Source of the DNA: Allomyces macrogynus ATCC 38327
Lineage: Eukaryota; Blastocladiomycota; Blastocladiomycetes; Blastocladiales; Blastocladiaceae
Direction: 5' to 3'
Assembly: GCA_000151295.1 (NCBI GenBank)
Contig: GG745344.1
Span: 417,647 to 481,646 of the forward strand
Length of the DNA: 64,000 nt
In this document: positions 19,846-32,296 of the stretch, one piece after another
How positions within the stretch are numbered: the stretch's first letter is position 1
Layout of the letters: each line of letters starts with the position of its first letter
Translations under genes and position numbers: made by a program
The notes under the pieces: generated by a model
What the model was told of the DNA's origin: nothing
Databases searched by the model: none
The model's input: only the letters and a program-made list of their open reading frames with translations

Positions 19846-22800
19846 TCACCCCCGGCCGCCTCCTCCGCGCCCGACACTGCTCGCTGACGACCGGCGCGAC
19901 GCGCTCACCAGCGGCGCCATTTCCAGCGACCCGGACCGCGGCGTCACCCCACGCAGCGACGCGGCCGCAGACGAGACGCCGCTATTCACCCCGGACCGCG
20001 CGAGCGCGAGCGACAGGACCGACCCGTGCGGGCCGAGGTACAGGCCCGACCCAGGGATCGCGGGGAACGCCGCGAGGTGCTGGGCGCCGCCTGTTGATCC
20101 GGGTGGGAGGCCCACAGCGACCTGCGCGTGGTCAGCGTGCGCGTCGTACTCGGGTGGAGGGGTCGCTGCGGCCGCGGCCATGATTGCGGAAGCAGCCGGT
20201 GCAACCGTTGCCGCGGGCGCAGGCGGGGTCAGTGTCGGCGGGTCCGGCGCGAGTGGCGGTACGGCTGGTGCCGCGACCGGCGGCACCAGTGTCGTGTCCG
20301 ACCCCGTCACGTGTTCAGCAACCGCCGCGTCCGCGTCGCGCACGGCGCGCAAGTCGACGTGCCCCATGGTCGCGACCGACAGTCGCCGCGTAAATAGAAC
20401 CCTCGCGTACTCCGGCAACCCCTCCTCATCCGCATCCAGCGGCTCGAGCATCCCCGCGGCAGCCGCGGCCACATCCGCGGTCGAGTTCCCCGTCGGCAAG
20501 ACGATCTCGTCCTCCCAGACCCAATCCTCATCATCCTCGTCTTCCTCGTCCGCCTCAACCGGCACCGCACACGCGTCCCCCGCGCGCCGCGGCGCGACCG
20601 CGAATCCTCCCAACGTCCCAAACCGCTTCACGCCCTTGCCGTACAAACGTCGATCGTGCGGCCGCCACCACGCGCGGCGGACCGGTGNNNNNNNNNNNNN
20701 NNNNNNNNNNNNNNNNNNNNNNNNNNNNNNNNNNNNNNNNNNNNNNNNNNNNNNNNNNNNNNNNNNNNNNNNNNNNNNNNNNNNNNNNNNNNNNNNNNNN
20801 NNNNNNNNNNNNNNNNNNNNNNNNNNNNNNNNNNNNNNNNNNNNNNNNNNNNNNNNNNNNNNNNNNNNNNNNNNNNNNNNNNNNNNNNNNNNNNNNNNNN
20901 NNNNNNNNNNNNNNNNNNNNNNNNNNNNNNNNNNNNNNNNNNNNNNNNNNNNNNNNNNNNNNNNNNNNNNNNNNNNNNNNNNNNNNNNNNNNNNNNNNNN
21001 NNNNNNNNNNNNNNNNNNNNNNNNNNNNNNNNNNNNNNNNNNNNNNNNNNNNNNNNNNNNNNNNNNNNNNNNNNNNNNNNNNNNNNNNNNNNNNNNNNNN
21101 NNNNNNNNNNNNNNNNNNNNNNNNNNNNNNNNNNNNNNNNNNNNNNNNNNNNNNNNNNNNNNNNNNNNNNNNNNNNNNNNNNNNNNNNNNNNNNNNNNNN
21201 NNNNNNNNNNNNNNNNNNNNNNNNNNNNNNNNNNNNNNNNNNNNNNNNNNNNNNNNNNNNNNNNNNNNNNNNNNNNNNNNNNNNNNNNNNNNNNNNNNNN
21301 NNNNNNNNNNNNNNNNNNNNNNNNNNNNNNNNNNNNNNNNNNNNNNNNNNNNNNNNNNNNNNNNNNNNNNNNNNNNNNNNNNNNNNNNNNNNNNNNNNNN
21401 NNNNNNNNNNNNNNNNNNNNNNNNNNNNNNNNNNNNNNNNNNNNNNNNNNNNNNNNNNNNNNNNNNNNNNNNNNNNNNNNNNNNNNNNNNNNNNNNNNNN
21501 NNNNNNNNNNNNNNNNNNNNNNNNNNNNNNNNNNNNNNNNNNNNNNNNNNNNNNNNNNNNNNNNNNNNNNNNNNNNNNNNNNNNNNNNNNNNNNNNNNNN
21601 NNNNNNNNNNNNNNNNNNNNNNNNNNNNNNNNNNNNNNNNNNNNNNNNNNNNNNNNNNNNNNNNNNNNCCGGGTTCGGTCGCCTTGGTTTGGTAGTCGAT
21701 CGCCGCTGCCGCCTCGTGTAGTTCCCATTCGCCGTTCGCAATCAGCGCAATCAGTGCAGCGGCCATGACGATCGTCCGGGATCAGAATCACCTGCGACAG
21801 CGTCGAGTCGAGACTGCCGTCGCTCGCGCGGCCGCGGAAGGTGCCAAACGACTGCGCGAGCGCGTCGGCCGACACGACGGATTTCGGCGGGCGGAGGGAA
21901 CACGCGCCGTCGACACAGGTGCCAAATAAACAGTCCCCCGTGCTATTGCACGGCGCGTTCGGCACACGCGCGACCCCCGCCGTGACCACGCGTCCATTGC
22001 GGCACGTCCCGCCCGGGAAATAGAAATTCTGCGGCGCGGCGAGCTCAAACGACATTGGGAAGCGTGCGACTTTGGCCACCGCCGTCCCGCCGAGCTCGAG
22101 CGACGCGAAATCCGCCGGGATCCCCGCGGGGACCGCGGCGGAACTTAGTTCCCCCGAGTCTCCCGCGGCCATGCGCGCGGGCTCGCACGCGGTTCCCGCG
22201 GGGGCCGTGAGCAAGCACACGCCGACGCGCCGCGCGGCGTCGTTTGGCGGCGCTTCGCCCGACGTGAGCCGCGCCTGGTACTTGGCGAAATCCGCGGCGA
22301 GGGACGCGTCGGCGTCGGGCGGGGCTCCACCGAGGAGGACGCCGTTACCGACGATAGGCGGGACAGACGTGAGCGAGATATTGGCGGTGCGTATCGCAGG
22401 CGAGTCGAGGTCGACGCACGACAGCGAATGCGCGGCAAGGTACTGGTCGGTGCACTGCGTGCGCGCACAGACGTGCAGTTGTTCGGCGGCGACGAGGACG
22501 GTAGTTGCCTGTGCGGAGGTTGAGGTCGACCGGAAGACCATGATCGCGGCCTGCAGGTCCGAGATGGCCGACGGGCACTCGGACGCCTGGCATGCCATCA
22601 GGTCGGCGTCGAACCGCGGCAGGCATGCGGGGGAGGCCGTCGCGGGTGGCGCCGAGGTGGTATTGTTCGTCTTGACGGGATTGCCCGGCTCCAGATTGGC
22701 CGTGCCGTCGTTCAGCATCCTGCGGGAGGTTGCGGTTGCGGCGACGGCCGCGGCGGACGGACGGCATAGCGCATAGACGAAGGGGTTGGCCGCATGCAGG

Positions 22801-22988
22801 TCGCCGAGAACGTCGGCAATGGACGTGCCCGCCAGCCGCGCGGGCTTGACCGTGTCGCGGAAACTCGCCGGTGTCGGTGTCGCCGACGCGGACCGCGTCG
22901 ACGTGCTGGTGGGCGACGCAGTGGAGAGCGACGGCGTCGACATGCCGGTGCGGAGATCCGGGTGCAGGGCAAAGGTGTCGCCGGGCAT
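19846..22988 (-). CDS. Cys-rich, probably surface protein with long C-terminal tail; interrupted by a gap
   Basis: From the ATG at 22988 the first ~400 residues are Ser/Thr-rich then Cys-rich: CLPRFDADLMACQASECPS, CARTQCTDQYL, GVCLLTAPAGTACEP, and CRNGRVVTAGVARVPNAPC followed by CLFGTCVDGACS. Closely spaced cysteines fit an extracellular, disulfide-rich domain, but no signal peptide is visible at this ATG; one could lie in an upstream exon. Near 21770 the frame becomes uncertain: one frame reads ILIPDDRHGRCTDC, another MAAALIALIANGEWEL. The gap (20688-21668) follows. Beyond it, a frame with acidic DEEDEDDEDWVWED and an Ala/Pro-rich tail ends at 19846. Whether both sides belong to one gene is inference from strand and continuity. 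Confidence 0.55.
20688..21668. other. Assembly gap (N run, 981 bases)
   Basis: All bases are N. The gap interrupts the Cys-rich surface-type gene, and any transmembrane segment could lie here. Confidence 1.
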
Positions 22989-24038
22989 ACAATATCCCGG
23001 TCAACGGGCCAGCAGGGCGCGTGTCGAACGAGCGAGCAAGGGAGCGAGATCGATTGGTGTCGCGATCAGCGCAACGGCAAGCGACGCGAAAACGGATGCG
23101 AGTGAGCGATGCTTGGGCGCACCGGCACGAGCGCAGGCATGCGCGTGGAGAGAGTGCTCAGGTAATCGCAATCAATCGCAGCCTCGGCAATCTACCGTCG
23201 ACGCTCTTTCGCGGCCTGGTGTTCTGGAGCGGGTCGGCCTCCGCTTCGAGAGTCGGGCACAGACGCTTCTGCGCTTGGCTCTGTATGCCCTGCGTGCTCA
23301 GCGGTGGCAGGCAGATCGCGAGTGCCAGGGACGGGCGCAGTGCAGCGTGCAGCCGCCACCGTACGGGTTGGTTGTGCCCAGCCGGTGCAACACAGTCTGG
23401 TCGAGCGTGGCCGGGGCGTTGGCGATACACGCGTGGGGCTGATCCGGTGCGATGAACGGCAGCCAGCAGGATCGATGCCTGTGCACTTCGCGGCGCTGGG
23501 ACCCGGGGTGAGCGGAAATGGACGTGGCGGGCAAAGAAGATGGGTGCACGGCGACGATGCCGCGTTGATGTCGCTGCTCTGGTGCTCCTATGCTGCTGCT
23601 GGCGCTGCTGTTGGATGCGGAGCAAGACGCTGAATATGCTGTTGCTGATGGCTGGCTGTCGGTGGTGGGCAGTGCTTTTCTCTTCAGAGAAGGCAGTGGG
23701 AGCGGGCAGTTGGCTGATCGTTGGCGCCGCTCCGGCAGAGTGAGGAGCCAGGGCACATGGCAACCGCTGAGCGTGTTCTCGCAACGCGCCGTGTGCCCGC
23801 ACATGACCGATCGCGCACTGCCACCCGCCCCCCGCCGCACCCGCACCCGCCGCCGCCGTGTCGTTCGCCGTTGACCCGCTCGGCATCGCAGCGACAAGCG
23901 GCCATCCCGTGTTTCTGGACCAATCGCACGGGCTGCAGCACCCGACCCGTGTCCCCTGGGCACCCATCATCCGACCGCTGCGATCTCGTCCCGTTTCACG
24001 ACCAGCACCGCGATCGCGACCACCACCCGCTCCACGCC
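22989..24038. other. Intergenic, divergent promoters
   Basis: Lies between the minus-strand Cys-rich gene and plus-strand Enp2. The plus-strand 23860-24038 is C-rich leader. A 5' exon of the Cys-rich gene may be hidden near 23000-23160 (hydrophobic frame ASLAVALIATPIDLAPLLA on the minus strand). Confidence 0.45.
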
Positions 24039-26142
24039 ATGGCGCTGGCTGTCAGCAACCCCAACAATGTCAAGGTCTACCGCGTCGGCGGCTCGGCGCG
24101 CAACGTCACGCTGCCCGAGTGGCTCACCGAGCGCTCAAAGTCGGCCTTGAAAAAGGACCCAGGTATATATTGTCCCGTCCTGCCCGTTTCGCAACGGCTC
24201 GCTCTCATTCCCGCGCGCGAGCCTGACTCTCGACCCTCGCCCTTGTCCACCAGAATGGCGCAACCGCATCGAGCTGATTCAGGACTTCGAGTTCCCCGAG
24301 GCCTCGTACCGCATCAAGCTCACGCGCGACGGGAAATACGCCATGGCCACGGGCGTCTACAAGCCGCAGATCCGCGTCTACGAATTTGCCGAAATGGCCA
24401 TGAAGTTTGACCGCCACTCGGACGTGGAAAACGTGAATTTCGTGATTCTCTCGGACGACTGGACCAAGTCGGTGCACTTGCAGGCCGACCGCTCGCTGCA
24501 GTTCCACACGCAATTCGGCGTGCACTACTCGACGCGCATCCCGAAATTTGGACGCGACTTGCAGTACCACTACCCGTCATGCGACTTGCTCGTGGGCGGC
24601 GCCTCGTCCGACATTTACCGGCTCAATCTCGAAGAGGGCCGATTCTTGAACCCGCTCGTGACCGACTCACCCGGGATCAACAAGATCGAGATTAACCCGG
24701 CCAACCAGTTGTGGTGCTTTGGCGGCGACGACGGGTGCGTCGAGTTCTGGGACCCAAGGATCCGATCGCGCATCGCGCGCATCGACGTGCAGCCCGCACT
24801 GCGCGAATACCTCGACTCGCCCACTTCCCGCCCCGAAATCTCGGCGCTCGCCTTCCGCAACGATGGGCTGCACCTCGGTGTCGGTACGTCCTCGGGCCAC
24901 GTGTTGCTCTACGACTTGCGTCACCCGGCACCGAGGCTCGTCAAGGACCACCAGTACGGGCTCGAGATTCGCAACGTGGCCTGGCACGACCGGTCGGAGA
25001 ACGTGATTTCGACCGACCGGAAAATCATCCGCATGTGGAACCGCGAGTCGGGCGCGCTGTTCACGTCGATCGAGCCGCCCAACGATATCAACGACGTGTG
25101 CGTCGTGCCCGACTCGGGCCTGCTGTTTGTCGCGGGCGAGGCCGTGCAAATGCACACCTACCTGGTCCCCGACTTGGGTCCGGCGCCGCACTTCGCGGCG
25201 TTCCTCGAGAACCTGACCGAGGAAATGGCCGAGACGCAGGCGGCGGTGCTCTACGACAACTACAAGTTTGTGACGCGCAAGGAGCTCAAGAAACTCGGAC
25301 TCGAGCAGGTTGTGGGCACGGCGGCGGCCAAGGCGTACATGCACGGGTACTTTATCGACCAGCGGCTCTACGAGCGCGCCAAGCTTATTGCGAATCCGTT
25401 TGCGTTTGAAGAGTACAAGCAACAGCTTATCAAGGAGAAACTCGAGGCCAAGCGCGGGTCGCGCATTGCCGCGAAGCCGAAAGCCAAGGTCAATTCCAAC
25501 CTGGCCGCAAAATTGGGCGGGACCGATGCGGTCGACGATCGGTTCAAGGCGGTGTTTGAGAATCCCGAGTTTGCGATCGACGAGTCGTCGGACGCGTTCA
25601 AGCTGCTCAACCCGTCGACGAAGCCGACGGTCGCGAGGAAAAACGCGATTTACGAGTCGTCCGACGAGGAGGATTTGCGCAAGGCCACGGGCGCAGCGTC
25701 GGCCGACGAGATTTCCGACGCGAGCGACGAGGACAGCGACGATGACGCCATGGACGTCGACGAACCCTCCCCCTCGTCGTCAGCGCCCGCCAAGGGCAAG
25801 GGTAAGCGCGGCGACGGCACCGCCGACCCGATCCTGGCCCCGCGCGCGTCGGCGCGCGCCGCGAAACCGCGCAAGTCGGCGGAACCGGCACCGCCTAAGG
25901 GGCCGAGTATGGTCGAGGTCAAGTCGCTCGAGTCGTTGCGGCGCAAGCAGACGTTTGCCGCGCGTGTGCAGGCCGAGACGGGCGAGCATGTCGCCAACAC
26001 GCGATCGACGTCTGGTGGGATGGAAATGAGCTTTGCCCTCGGCGGGAAGAAGGGTCGCGGTGGTAGTCGTGGCGGCAGCAGTGGTGGCAGCGGGCGCGGT
26101 GGGACACGAGGAGGCGCGCGTGGCGGCAGGCGGCGCGCGTGA
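24039..26142 (+). CDS. Enp2/NOL10 WD40 ribosome-biogenesis protein
   Basis: Enp2 is an essential nucleolar SSU-processome component. Exons: 24039-24162 and 24254-26142; the 91-bp intron (GTATAT...CAG) joins KKDP to EWRNRIELI in frame; 670 aa. The conserved N-terminus VSNPNNVKVYRV and LPEWL, then EWRNRIELIQDFEFPEAS and YKPQIRVYEFAEMAMKFDRH, are diagnostic of NOL10. WD40 blades follow (GGDDGCVEFWDPR, GTSSGHVLLYDLR, KIIRMWNRESG, INDVCVVPDSGLLFVAGE). After the propeller come NLTEEMAETQAAVLYDNYKF and the conserved NOL10 central helices (KLIANPFAFEEYKQQLIKEK). The C-terminus is acidic then Lys/Gly-Arg-rich (RGGSRGGSSGG), RGG-type nucleolar sequence. Confidence 0.96.
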
Positions 26143-26489
26143 GTGGCAGTTGCTTTGGGCGTGTAGAATACAATGTATCTTGGGCAGATCATTTTGGTAT
26201 CGGGTAGTTCGTGCGCAAAGAAAAAGAGTTCAGACCGCGACGTGCGCATGTGATCCCTCATCCTCGCGGTCCACCCTCGCGCATTGCCTGTACCCGCGCT
26301 GCAACGTCACGGTTCGACGACATGGCCCAAATCGACAAAACAGACGGAATGAGACACAATCGAGGGTCCGTTAGCGTGCGACAACAAAAAAATTTTTTTG
26401 ATGCGCGTAGTTGCACAGATTGGCGGGCATAAAAGATTCAACAAAACAGAGCGGCCAACGCGCTCCCTCCTCACCCTGCTCGTCCCATT
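26143..26489. other. Convergent intergenic region
   Basis: 3' flanks of Enp2 (plus) and the Mpv17-like gene (minus). It contains an A-rich run near 26386-26398; nothing coding. Confidence 0.5.
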
Positions 26490-27397
26490 TCATGACGACC
26501 GCGGCTGCGACCTGCGCTTGCCGCCGTCCGACAGGCGGCGCCGTCGCTGTGCATTCTTGACCTGGTACGAGACGTAGACACCAAAGACGAACCCGACGGC
26601 CTGGAAGAACGGCAGCCACAGGTCCGGGCGCAAGAACTTGATCGCGATCAGTTGCACGACCGGGAAAATGCTCCACGTGAGTTTCACTGAGAGAGCGTGG
26701 AGGGTCGTGGTCAGCTGGGTTGGAGAAAGACAGCGATAACGAGTCGGATCGCGTACTCAAGGGCCAGAAGCCGCGCTTGACCTCGGCGACCACGTCGCCG
26801 CCCGAAATCAGAGCCATGGCGGCGAGGTACACTGGAATACGGAGCAGGAAATGGTGAGTTCACTTGTCCACCGCAGCCGAATTCGACGCGACGATGCGAC
26901 AGAAGGACGAACCGGCATTCTGAATCGGCACAACGAAAATATTGGCGCCGACGAGCTGGCCAATTTGGTGGCCAAGCGACGTGCCGGAAAACACGCCGTT
27001 CAAGATCGCGTAAAGGAAGTGGCCGAGCGGGCCGCCAATCGTGAAGCCTGGAAAAGAGCATCGGATCAGTTTGGAGCCCGCCGGTATGGGATCGAACCGC
27101 ACTCGGCCAACGCACCGTATGTGCCCATTTTGAGCGCCTTTTCCAGGACAATGCCGCGGTCCTGGCGCGGGTTCGTCATGACTTGCGAGATGGTCTCCTG
27201 CAACGTGTTCAGGAACGCCGACGTCGCCGCCTCGAGAAATTGATACCGAATCGCGCGTGTTAGTCCCTGTGAACGTTGACCGCACGCGTTGCAAAGCATT
27301 GAAGGTCGCTCACCTTGGTCAGGACCGGCCGCGCCGCGAGCATCGCGACGTAGGCGGCCCACCACCCGCGGTTGGCATGCTTGGATTGGACGGCCAT
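26490..27397 (-). CDS. Mpv17/PMP22-family integral membrane protein
   Basis: Mpv17-family proteins are four-helix membrane proteins of mitochondria or peroxisomes; some form channels. Five exons (minus): 27397-27314, 27266-27116, 27047-26913, 26831-26757 and 26686-26490, separated by introns of 47, 68, 81 and 70 bp; summed length is 642 nt, giving 213 aa, the usual family size. Motifs in order: WWAAYVAMLAARPVLTKGL, then QFLEAATSAFLNTLQETIS, FTIGGPLGHFLYAIL (the family's GP..H..Y core), VGANIFVVPIQN, and WSIFPVVQLIAIKFLRPDLW with VGFVFGVYVSYQVKN. The C-terminus is basic (RRRRLSDGGKRR). The target organelle cannot be decided: there is no clear mitochondrial presequence. Confidence 0.85.
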
Positions 27398-27980
27398 GGC
27401 TGGTGCTGGAGTTGCTAGATCGTTCTGCGTGCGGTTGCAGCGCGATTGCTGGAACTTATGCTGCTGATTGTCGCTGCTCTTCAACGTTGTCAAAGAGGAC
27501 GTTGTCGACAGTGGCCGTCGGTGGAGGAGGTGCAGATGGCCGGCAGGGTCGGCCGAACCATGGACACCGCAGATCGCGACCCACGTGCCAGACAACGAAG
27601 GCTGAAAATATGGTCATGCTAGATCGCAAACTCGCTGCTGGAATCCTTCCCGAATCCCTGCTGCAAGTGCTGATCTCGCGCACCAAAAACAGGGAAACCA
27701 AGACACCGAACCCATGGCCAGCTGCAATCAAACGCAACTGGCATTACTAGACCGCAAAAAAGTCGTGCATCACGAACTTGGCCTACTCGATTGATGCTCA
27801 GTCGAGCTGGAGGTGCTCGATCCATGCTCAATCGACCCTCGATCAGCCAAATCAAACTTGATTTGAGAATGCGGGAGGGGAGAGGGATAGCAAAGTCCTC
27901 ATTTTGTCAATTGAAAAGGCGCTCCCGTCTATTTCGGTTACGTTTGAGCAAACTACGTCTGAATTGACGCTCTTCCAAGT

Positions 27981-28041
27981 CAATTGACCTGAACCCGTGC
28001 ACGATTGACCTGAACCGATGCTCGATTGACCTCCATCGACC
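27981..28041. repeat. Three degenerate 21-bp tandem units (GATTGACCTGAACC core)
   Basis: Units begin at about 27981, 28002 and 28023. Each starts with C(A/G)ATTGACCT; the first two continue GAACC. Looser relatives (GATCC/GATCGACC words) are scattered at 27790-27840. Confidence 0.7.
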
Positions 28042-29458
28042 ACCGTCCTCACGAAAATGATGGTCGCTCATCCGTCCTCTCTTGGCCATAGACTATAGGA
28101 TTGGTGGAGCATTGGGCACTGTCCGCCTGCAATTGTGCATGTGCTGGTTCAGCTTGCTTTGCTTTCAACATGACAGAAACGGTAGGCATTTTCAAGCGCA
28201 GTCGCACGCACCATCCAGCTACAGGCCACTATTCCGCGCCACACAAAGAATTGCTCGACCAAGTTGGAGGCGTGGGGAAGGGGGTCGCGTTCGTAGAAGG
28301 TTTCTAACTCGCTGATTGGTCGGATGTGTGGTGCCAGGCCGCAAGTTATGACGGCCATGATTGAATCAGACATGTACTGTGTCAGGGCAGTGACATAGAG
28401 CATAGGCCCTGACCGAGATGTATCAACACATTGATGAAAAAATAGGTGGAGAGAGAAGGAAGGGCAGATAGAACACAAAAGAAGCAAACGAAATCAAATG
28501 AAAAATGAGGTTTATGGATCCACAAGAGGGCATGTGTCAGTGGGTGTGGGTGACCCAGACCAATTGTGTGAGCACCATCAGCTCGTGAGCTCTGTCAGAT
28601 CGTGGATCTCTTCGGATGCGGATGCGTTAATCAGCGTCGAGAGTGCACCGGAAGCGTGCCGTGCGAGCAGAGCGATCAGGGTTTGGGCACAGTGGGGCTG
28701 CATGTGGGATAACCAGGAGCAAGTGAAAGTCGTGAGGGCCCAGAGTGATGCTGACAGTCAATTTCTGCGCCTTGTAAACGACGGCGGCTTCGAGAGCGAC
28801 TCGAAAGAGGAGAGCAGACGAGAAGTGGCTTGGTGCATGTGCATCAGATGGGCCAGTTGCTGTGCAGGGTGGACTGGAATTCGTACATGGAAATGAGCAT
28901 CAAAATTGCTTGCACATTGTCGGGCTCGCGGCATGCATGTCGTGTTGCGTCCGTAACGTCGCAAACTTGCGCGGGTTGGGTTTAGCAGTGCTGCCGTTGA
29001 TGTTTTTGCAGTCATTTCCAGCCTCAGTGTCAATTGTCAAACCTGCTGCATGATGATGTGTGAGTGCAAGAACCGCACCCATGCCGCCCGCACAAGAAAT
29101 GTCAAAATGAAAATGAGAAAGCGACCAGGAAAATATCATTCTAAAAGAGATGAGGACAATGCGCCGCCGGCCGATAGCAGGCAAGAGGCGGCAGAGAACC
29201 ATGGGCGCACTGAACAGGGCAAGACAATCACTAATGGGGAGAGGCACTGCAGCAGCAACCCTGACCATCAAGGCGGTCGCGAGGTCGAGGAAAGGATAAG
29301 GACGCTGACCAATAAGGATAGGTGAGCTAAAACCGTCACGAATAAGTAAGCCGCAGCTGTGACGAAAAGGAACCTCCAAGTCTTGACAACAGCCACTGGA
29401 ATGCGCTGGGCTGGTGAGCGAGAGCACACTCCATGCCAAAACCGTCGTCCACTCCTGC

Positions 29459-29508
29459 TTTGAACGTGCTCTTGGTCTCTGATTTTGAACGTGCTCTTGG
29501 TTTCTGAG
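29459..29508. repeat. Two-copy 25-bp direct repeat
   Basis: The unit TTTGAACGTGCTCTTGGT followed by (C/T)TCTGA occurs twice back to back, with one mismatch. Confidence 0.85.
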
Positions 29509-30282
29509 CCCAATCTAATCCATTGAGCGATTCGGCCGCTCCACTCATGGGTCGACAAGGTTCAAGAGGCCATGGACAATCCCACGCCCATGATGGAGTG
29601 TGCACGCAAGACTATGTTGTCCCACAATCGTTCCCGCACGCGCGCAGCGTAATTGTTTTTTTTCGCGCGACCGCACGGTCTGCAGGTGCTGCTAGTCGTG
29701 AAAGAACCTCGTTTTCGGTACGCAGGTTATTACACACCACATTGAGCATGACTATTCCAAACTGTCCAAGAGTCTGGCCTGGTGACTCGGCTCTAGACGC
29801 GTTATTAGGCGGGCGCGTTACCATCTTCTCCACGATTCAATGGCGAGATTCTTTGCCGCAAAGGTGTAAGCGTGTTGGTTTGCGTTGGAGTACTTGGAAT
29901 GTCTTTGTGCACTAGCATTTGGCGTGATGGGTGATGGATCTGTGCTGAAGCGAGCCGCTACAACACCTGTTTCTGTCGTCGTTGTCGCGCTAGCAATTTT
30001 ATTTGTCACACCATCTAAATATGTGTTGTCGAATGAGTTTGGTCAGGAATGCCATGGACATACCTGCGGACTTGAGATGCGGTTGATCTCTTGCACGCGC
30101 CGTTTTGCAAGTGAGATCCAGCTGGTAGGCAAGTCGAAAATCATTTGTTGAGCTTCATGTTTCCCTTCGCGTTGGTGATGCATACACGAAAACTGTTGTA
30201 AGTCACGAAAGTGAAGGTCAGTCAGTCTTCACTTGCTGGCCATGTTGGTTGCTGTTTGCCCACATTTGGTTGTTGGTGCTAG

Positions 30283-32296
30283 TTGCTGGCTGGCCGCACA
30301 GGCCGCACAGACATACAAGATACTCCTCCACTCCAGCACCGCACTCAGCACGGCACGACTTCGTGCACAGTTATCAAGACTTTGACCACAATAAGAACTT
30401 GCTCGACGAACCTGTCATGCTGCCAGCTCGGACAGGCGCAACCAAAGCCCACCCATTCTACGTGTAGCGCAACGCAAGGCGCGCGACTCGACACGCTGCC
30501 TTATGACGTCGTTGCTCTGCTCGTCAAGACCATCCTTCATGCATACGACGATGGATTTGTTTGGCTCCCCCATTTGGCCCTGGTGTCGCCTGCACTCTTT
30601 GCACCCGCCATTCGCGCTGTCATCGAAAGTGACAACTTTGTTGACACGTACTTTCGGGGCGACAATGTATCGAACCCGCTGCAAGATGGATCCGATGAAC
30701 GCATCTACAACTTAGTTCGGGGACGTATATGAAGCCGGGCATCTTCATTACCACCAACTGTTGAGACTTGCGTATTGGCCGCACGAAATGGCGCCTGGTC
30801 CTGCCAGCTTGCACGCACGGCCGCCATTACATTGACGACCTCAAGACGGCCAAGAGCACGTTTAGTGGCCGGTGGTCGACGATTCCAGTGCCATTGCACC
30901 AGTTTCGGCACATGGTCATTGACCGCGACACTGACGAGTTGCTTACCTTGCCGCTTCCATGCGCATGTCGCCATCTAACAATCTATGCATGTGGCTACTT
31001 TGCGCTGGAGACTTGGCCACTCTACCCGAACACGCTCACGTCGCTACATCGAGAAGGCCTTTTTGTTGAGCCGCCCTTGATATTTGGTGTCCTTGAGCAC
31101 TTGCCACCAGGAATTCGCACCCTCCTGCTCAACATCAACGATATCGAAAATGACGAGGGATTACCGGGCTTGTATGATCGCATCCCATTGACGCTCTCCA
31201 AGTTGACAGCGCAGTTGTGCTCAGAGATTGCAGAATTTGTGGGAGTAGCAACGTTAGCTGGTAGAATCCATGCCTTGACGAAAAACCTGGCGCGCATGCC
31301 TGATTTGGTGTCGTTGGAGTTGGACGGCGTTCTTTGTTATGCAAACGTTGCGCCCGTGCTCAACGCACTAGTTGCCGCTCAATCCTCAAACGCGGTGCAG
31401 GGTGCAAGGCGTAGAATGCAGTCACTCAACCTTGGCGTCATTATCCCGCGCGACCAGAGGCGTGTGACGGATTGTCCGAAAATGGTCGACGACATTGCAA
31501 CGCAATTGCATGTCGATCACGCTCGGCCGAGAGTTGGTGGACCACGCCAGGTCGACTGGCAATGGCCCGATCATTTCTCCCACGTCCTGGTGCGCCTCCC
31601 CGTTGCAACTACGTCGCTCCGTCTCCTTTTGCCGTACTGGACCAAAACGTTTATCGAGGAAGTGCTTGACCACATTGTCGCACCGACTCTGACCACGCTG
31701 GAGCTCAGTGGTGCTCAAGTCACGCCCATGTGGCCGTTCCCGATCCCTCGCCCTCAATCCATTTAAGCTGCCGCGCTCGCTCACGTCGCTGACCTTGAAC
31801 AAGTGCTTTCCCAGTCACCTTGTTGCTGCCTTGCCCGAAGACGTCGACTGGAGTTTTCCGACATCGGTCACGCGTCTCTCACTCGCCGATAATGCCCTAG
31901 CGGCGTCAGACCTTGCGTTTCTCTGGCCACGGCTGCCGTTGAACCTGCGCCACCTCGACCTATCGTCCAACGCCTTCCACACTCTCCCCACTGCTGCATT
32001 CGCTCAATGTCTCATGCACTCCGACTCTCTCTGACCACTTGCGCCCGCACGAGTGGATCGATGCGCTCCCGCTGACGCTGCGTAAGCTCAACATCGCGCA
32101 CTGCGCGCTCAAGTCTAATGTGGGCAAGCAGCTCGTGGTCGCGCGCCATCGTGCAGGATTGACAAATTCTGGTTGTGCGAAATTGCAGGTCGAAGCCACC
32201 GTGGATCGGGATAAGAAGCTGCCCAACCGGTTTTCGAACAGTATATTTGCTGCAATTGTGGATCCTTTCCTTGATGCAGCAGATTTGGCCCATTGA
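30283..32296 (+). CDS. F-box-like / leucine-rich-repeat protein, with one frame break
   Basis: The N-terminal part looks like an F-box (LPYDVVALLVKTIL, then LALVSPALFAPAIRAVI). LRR-type repeats follow: LTSLHREGLF, TLLLNINDI, LVSLELDGVL, TLTTLELSGAQ, RSLTSLTLNKC, VTRLSLADNAL, LRHLDLSSNAF, LRKLNIAHCAL. Two very short GT-AG introns restore the frame: 30725-30765 (41 bp) and 31719-31767 (49 bp). Near 31975 the frame changes (HLDLSSNAFHT to SPLLHSLNVSCTP) with no possible intron, so a one-base indel, either mutation or assembly error, is likely. No in-frame ATG exists upstream of the F-box, so the first exon is unresolved; the start given is only where the frame opens. The gene could be a recent pseudogene. 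Confidence 0.6.

Larger units (their letters stand above)
27398..30282. other. Gene-poor region, 2.9 kb
   Basis: Base composition is more AT-rich than in flanking genes. No open frame resembles a recognised family. A minus-strand stretch at about 28580-28900 (frames containing LIALLARHASGALSTLI and SRLLSSFESLSK) looks faintly protein-like but is broken by stops, so it may be a decayed gene. Short tandem repeats are listed separately. Confidence 0.5.

Noticed and set aside
28149..28487. Minus-strand 112-residue frame (contains APHIRPISELETFYERD)
   Set aside because: Looks faintly protein-like but has no recognised family or splice continuation.
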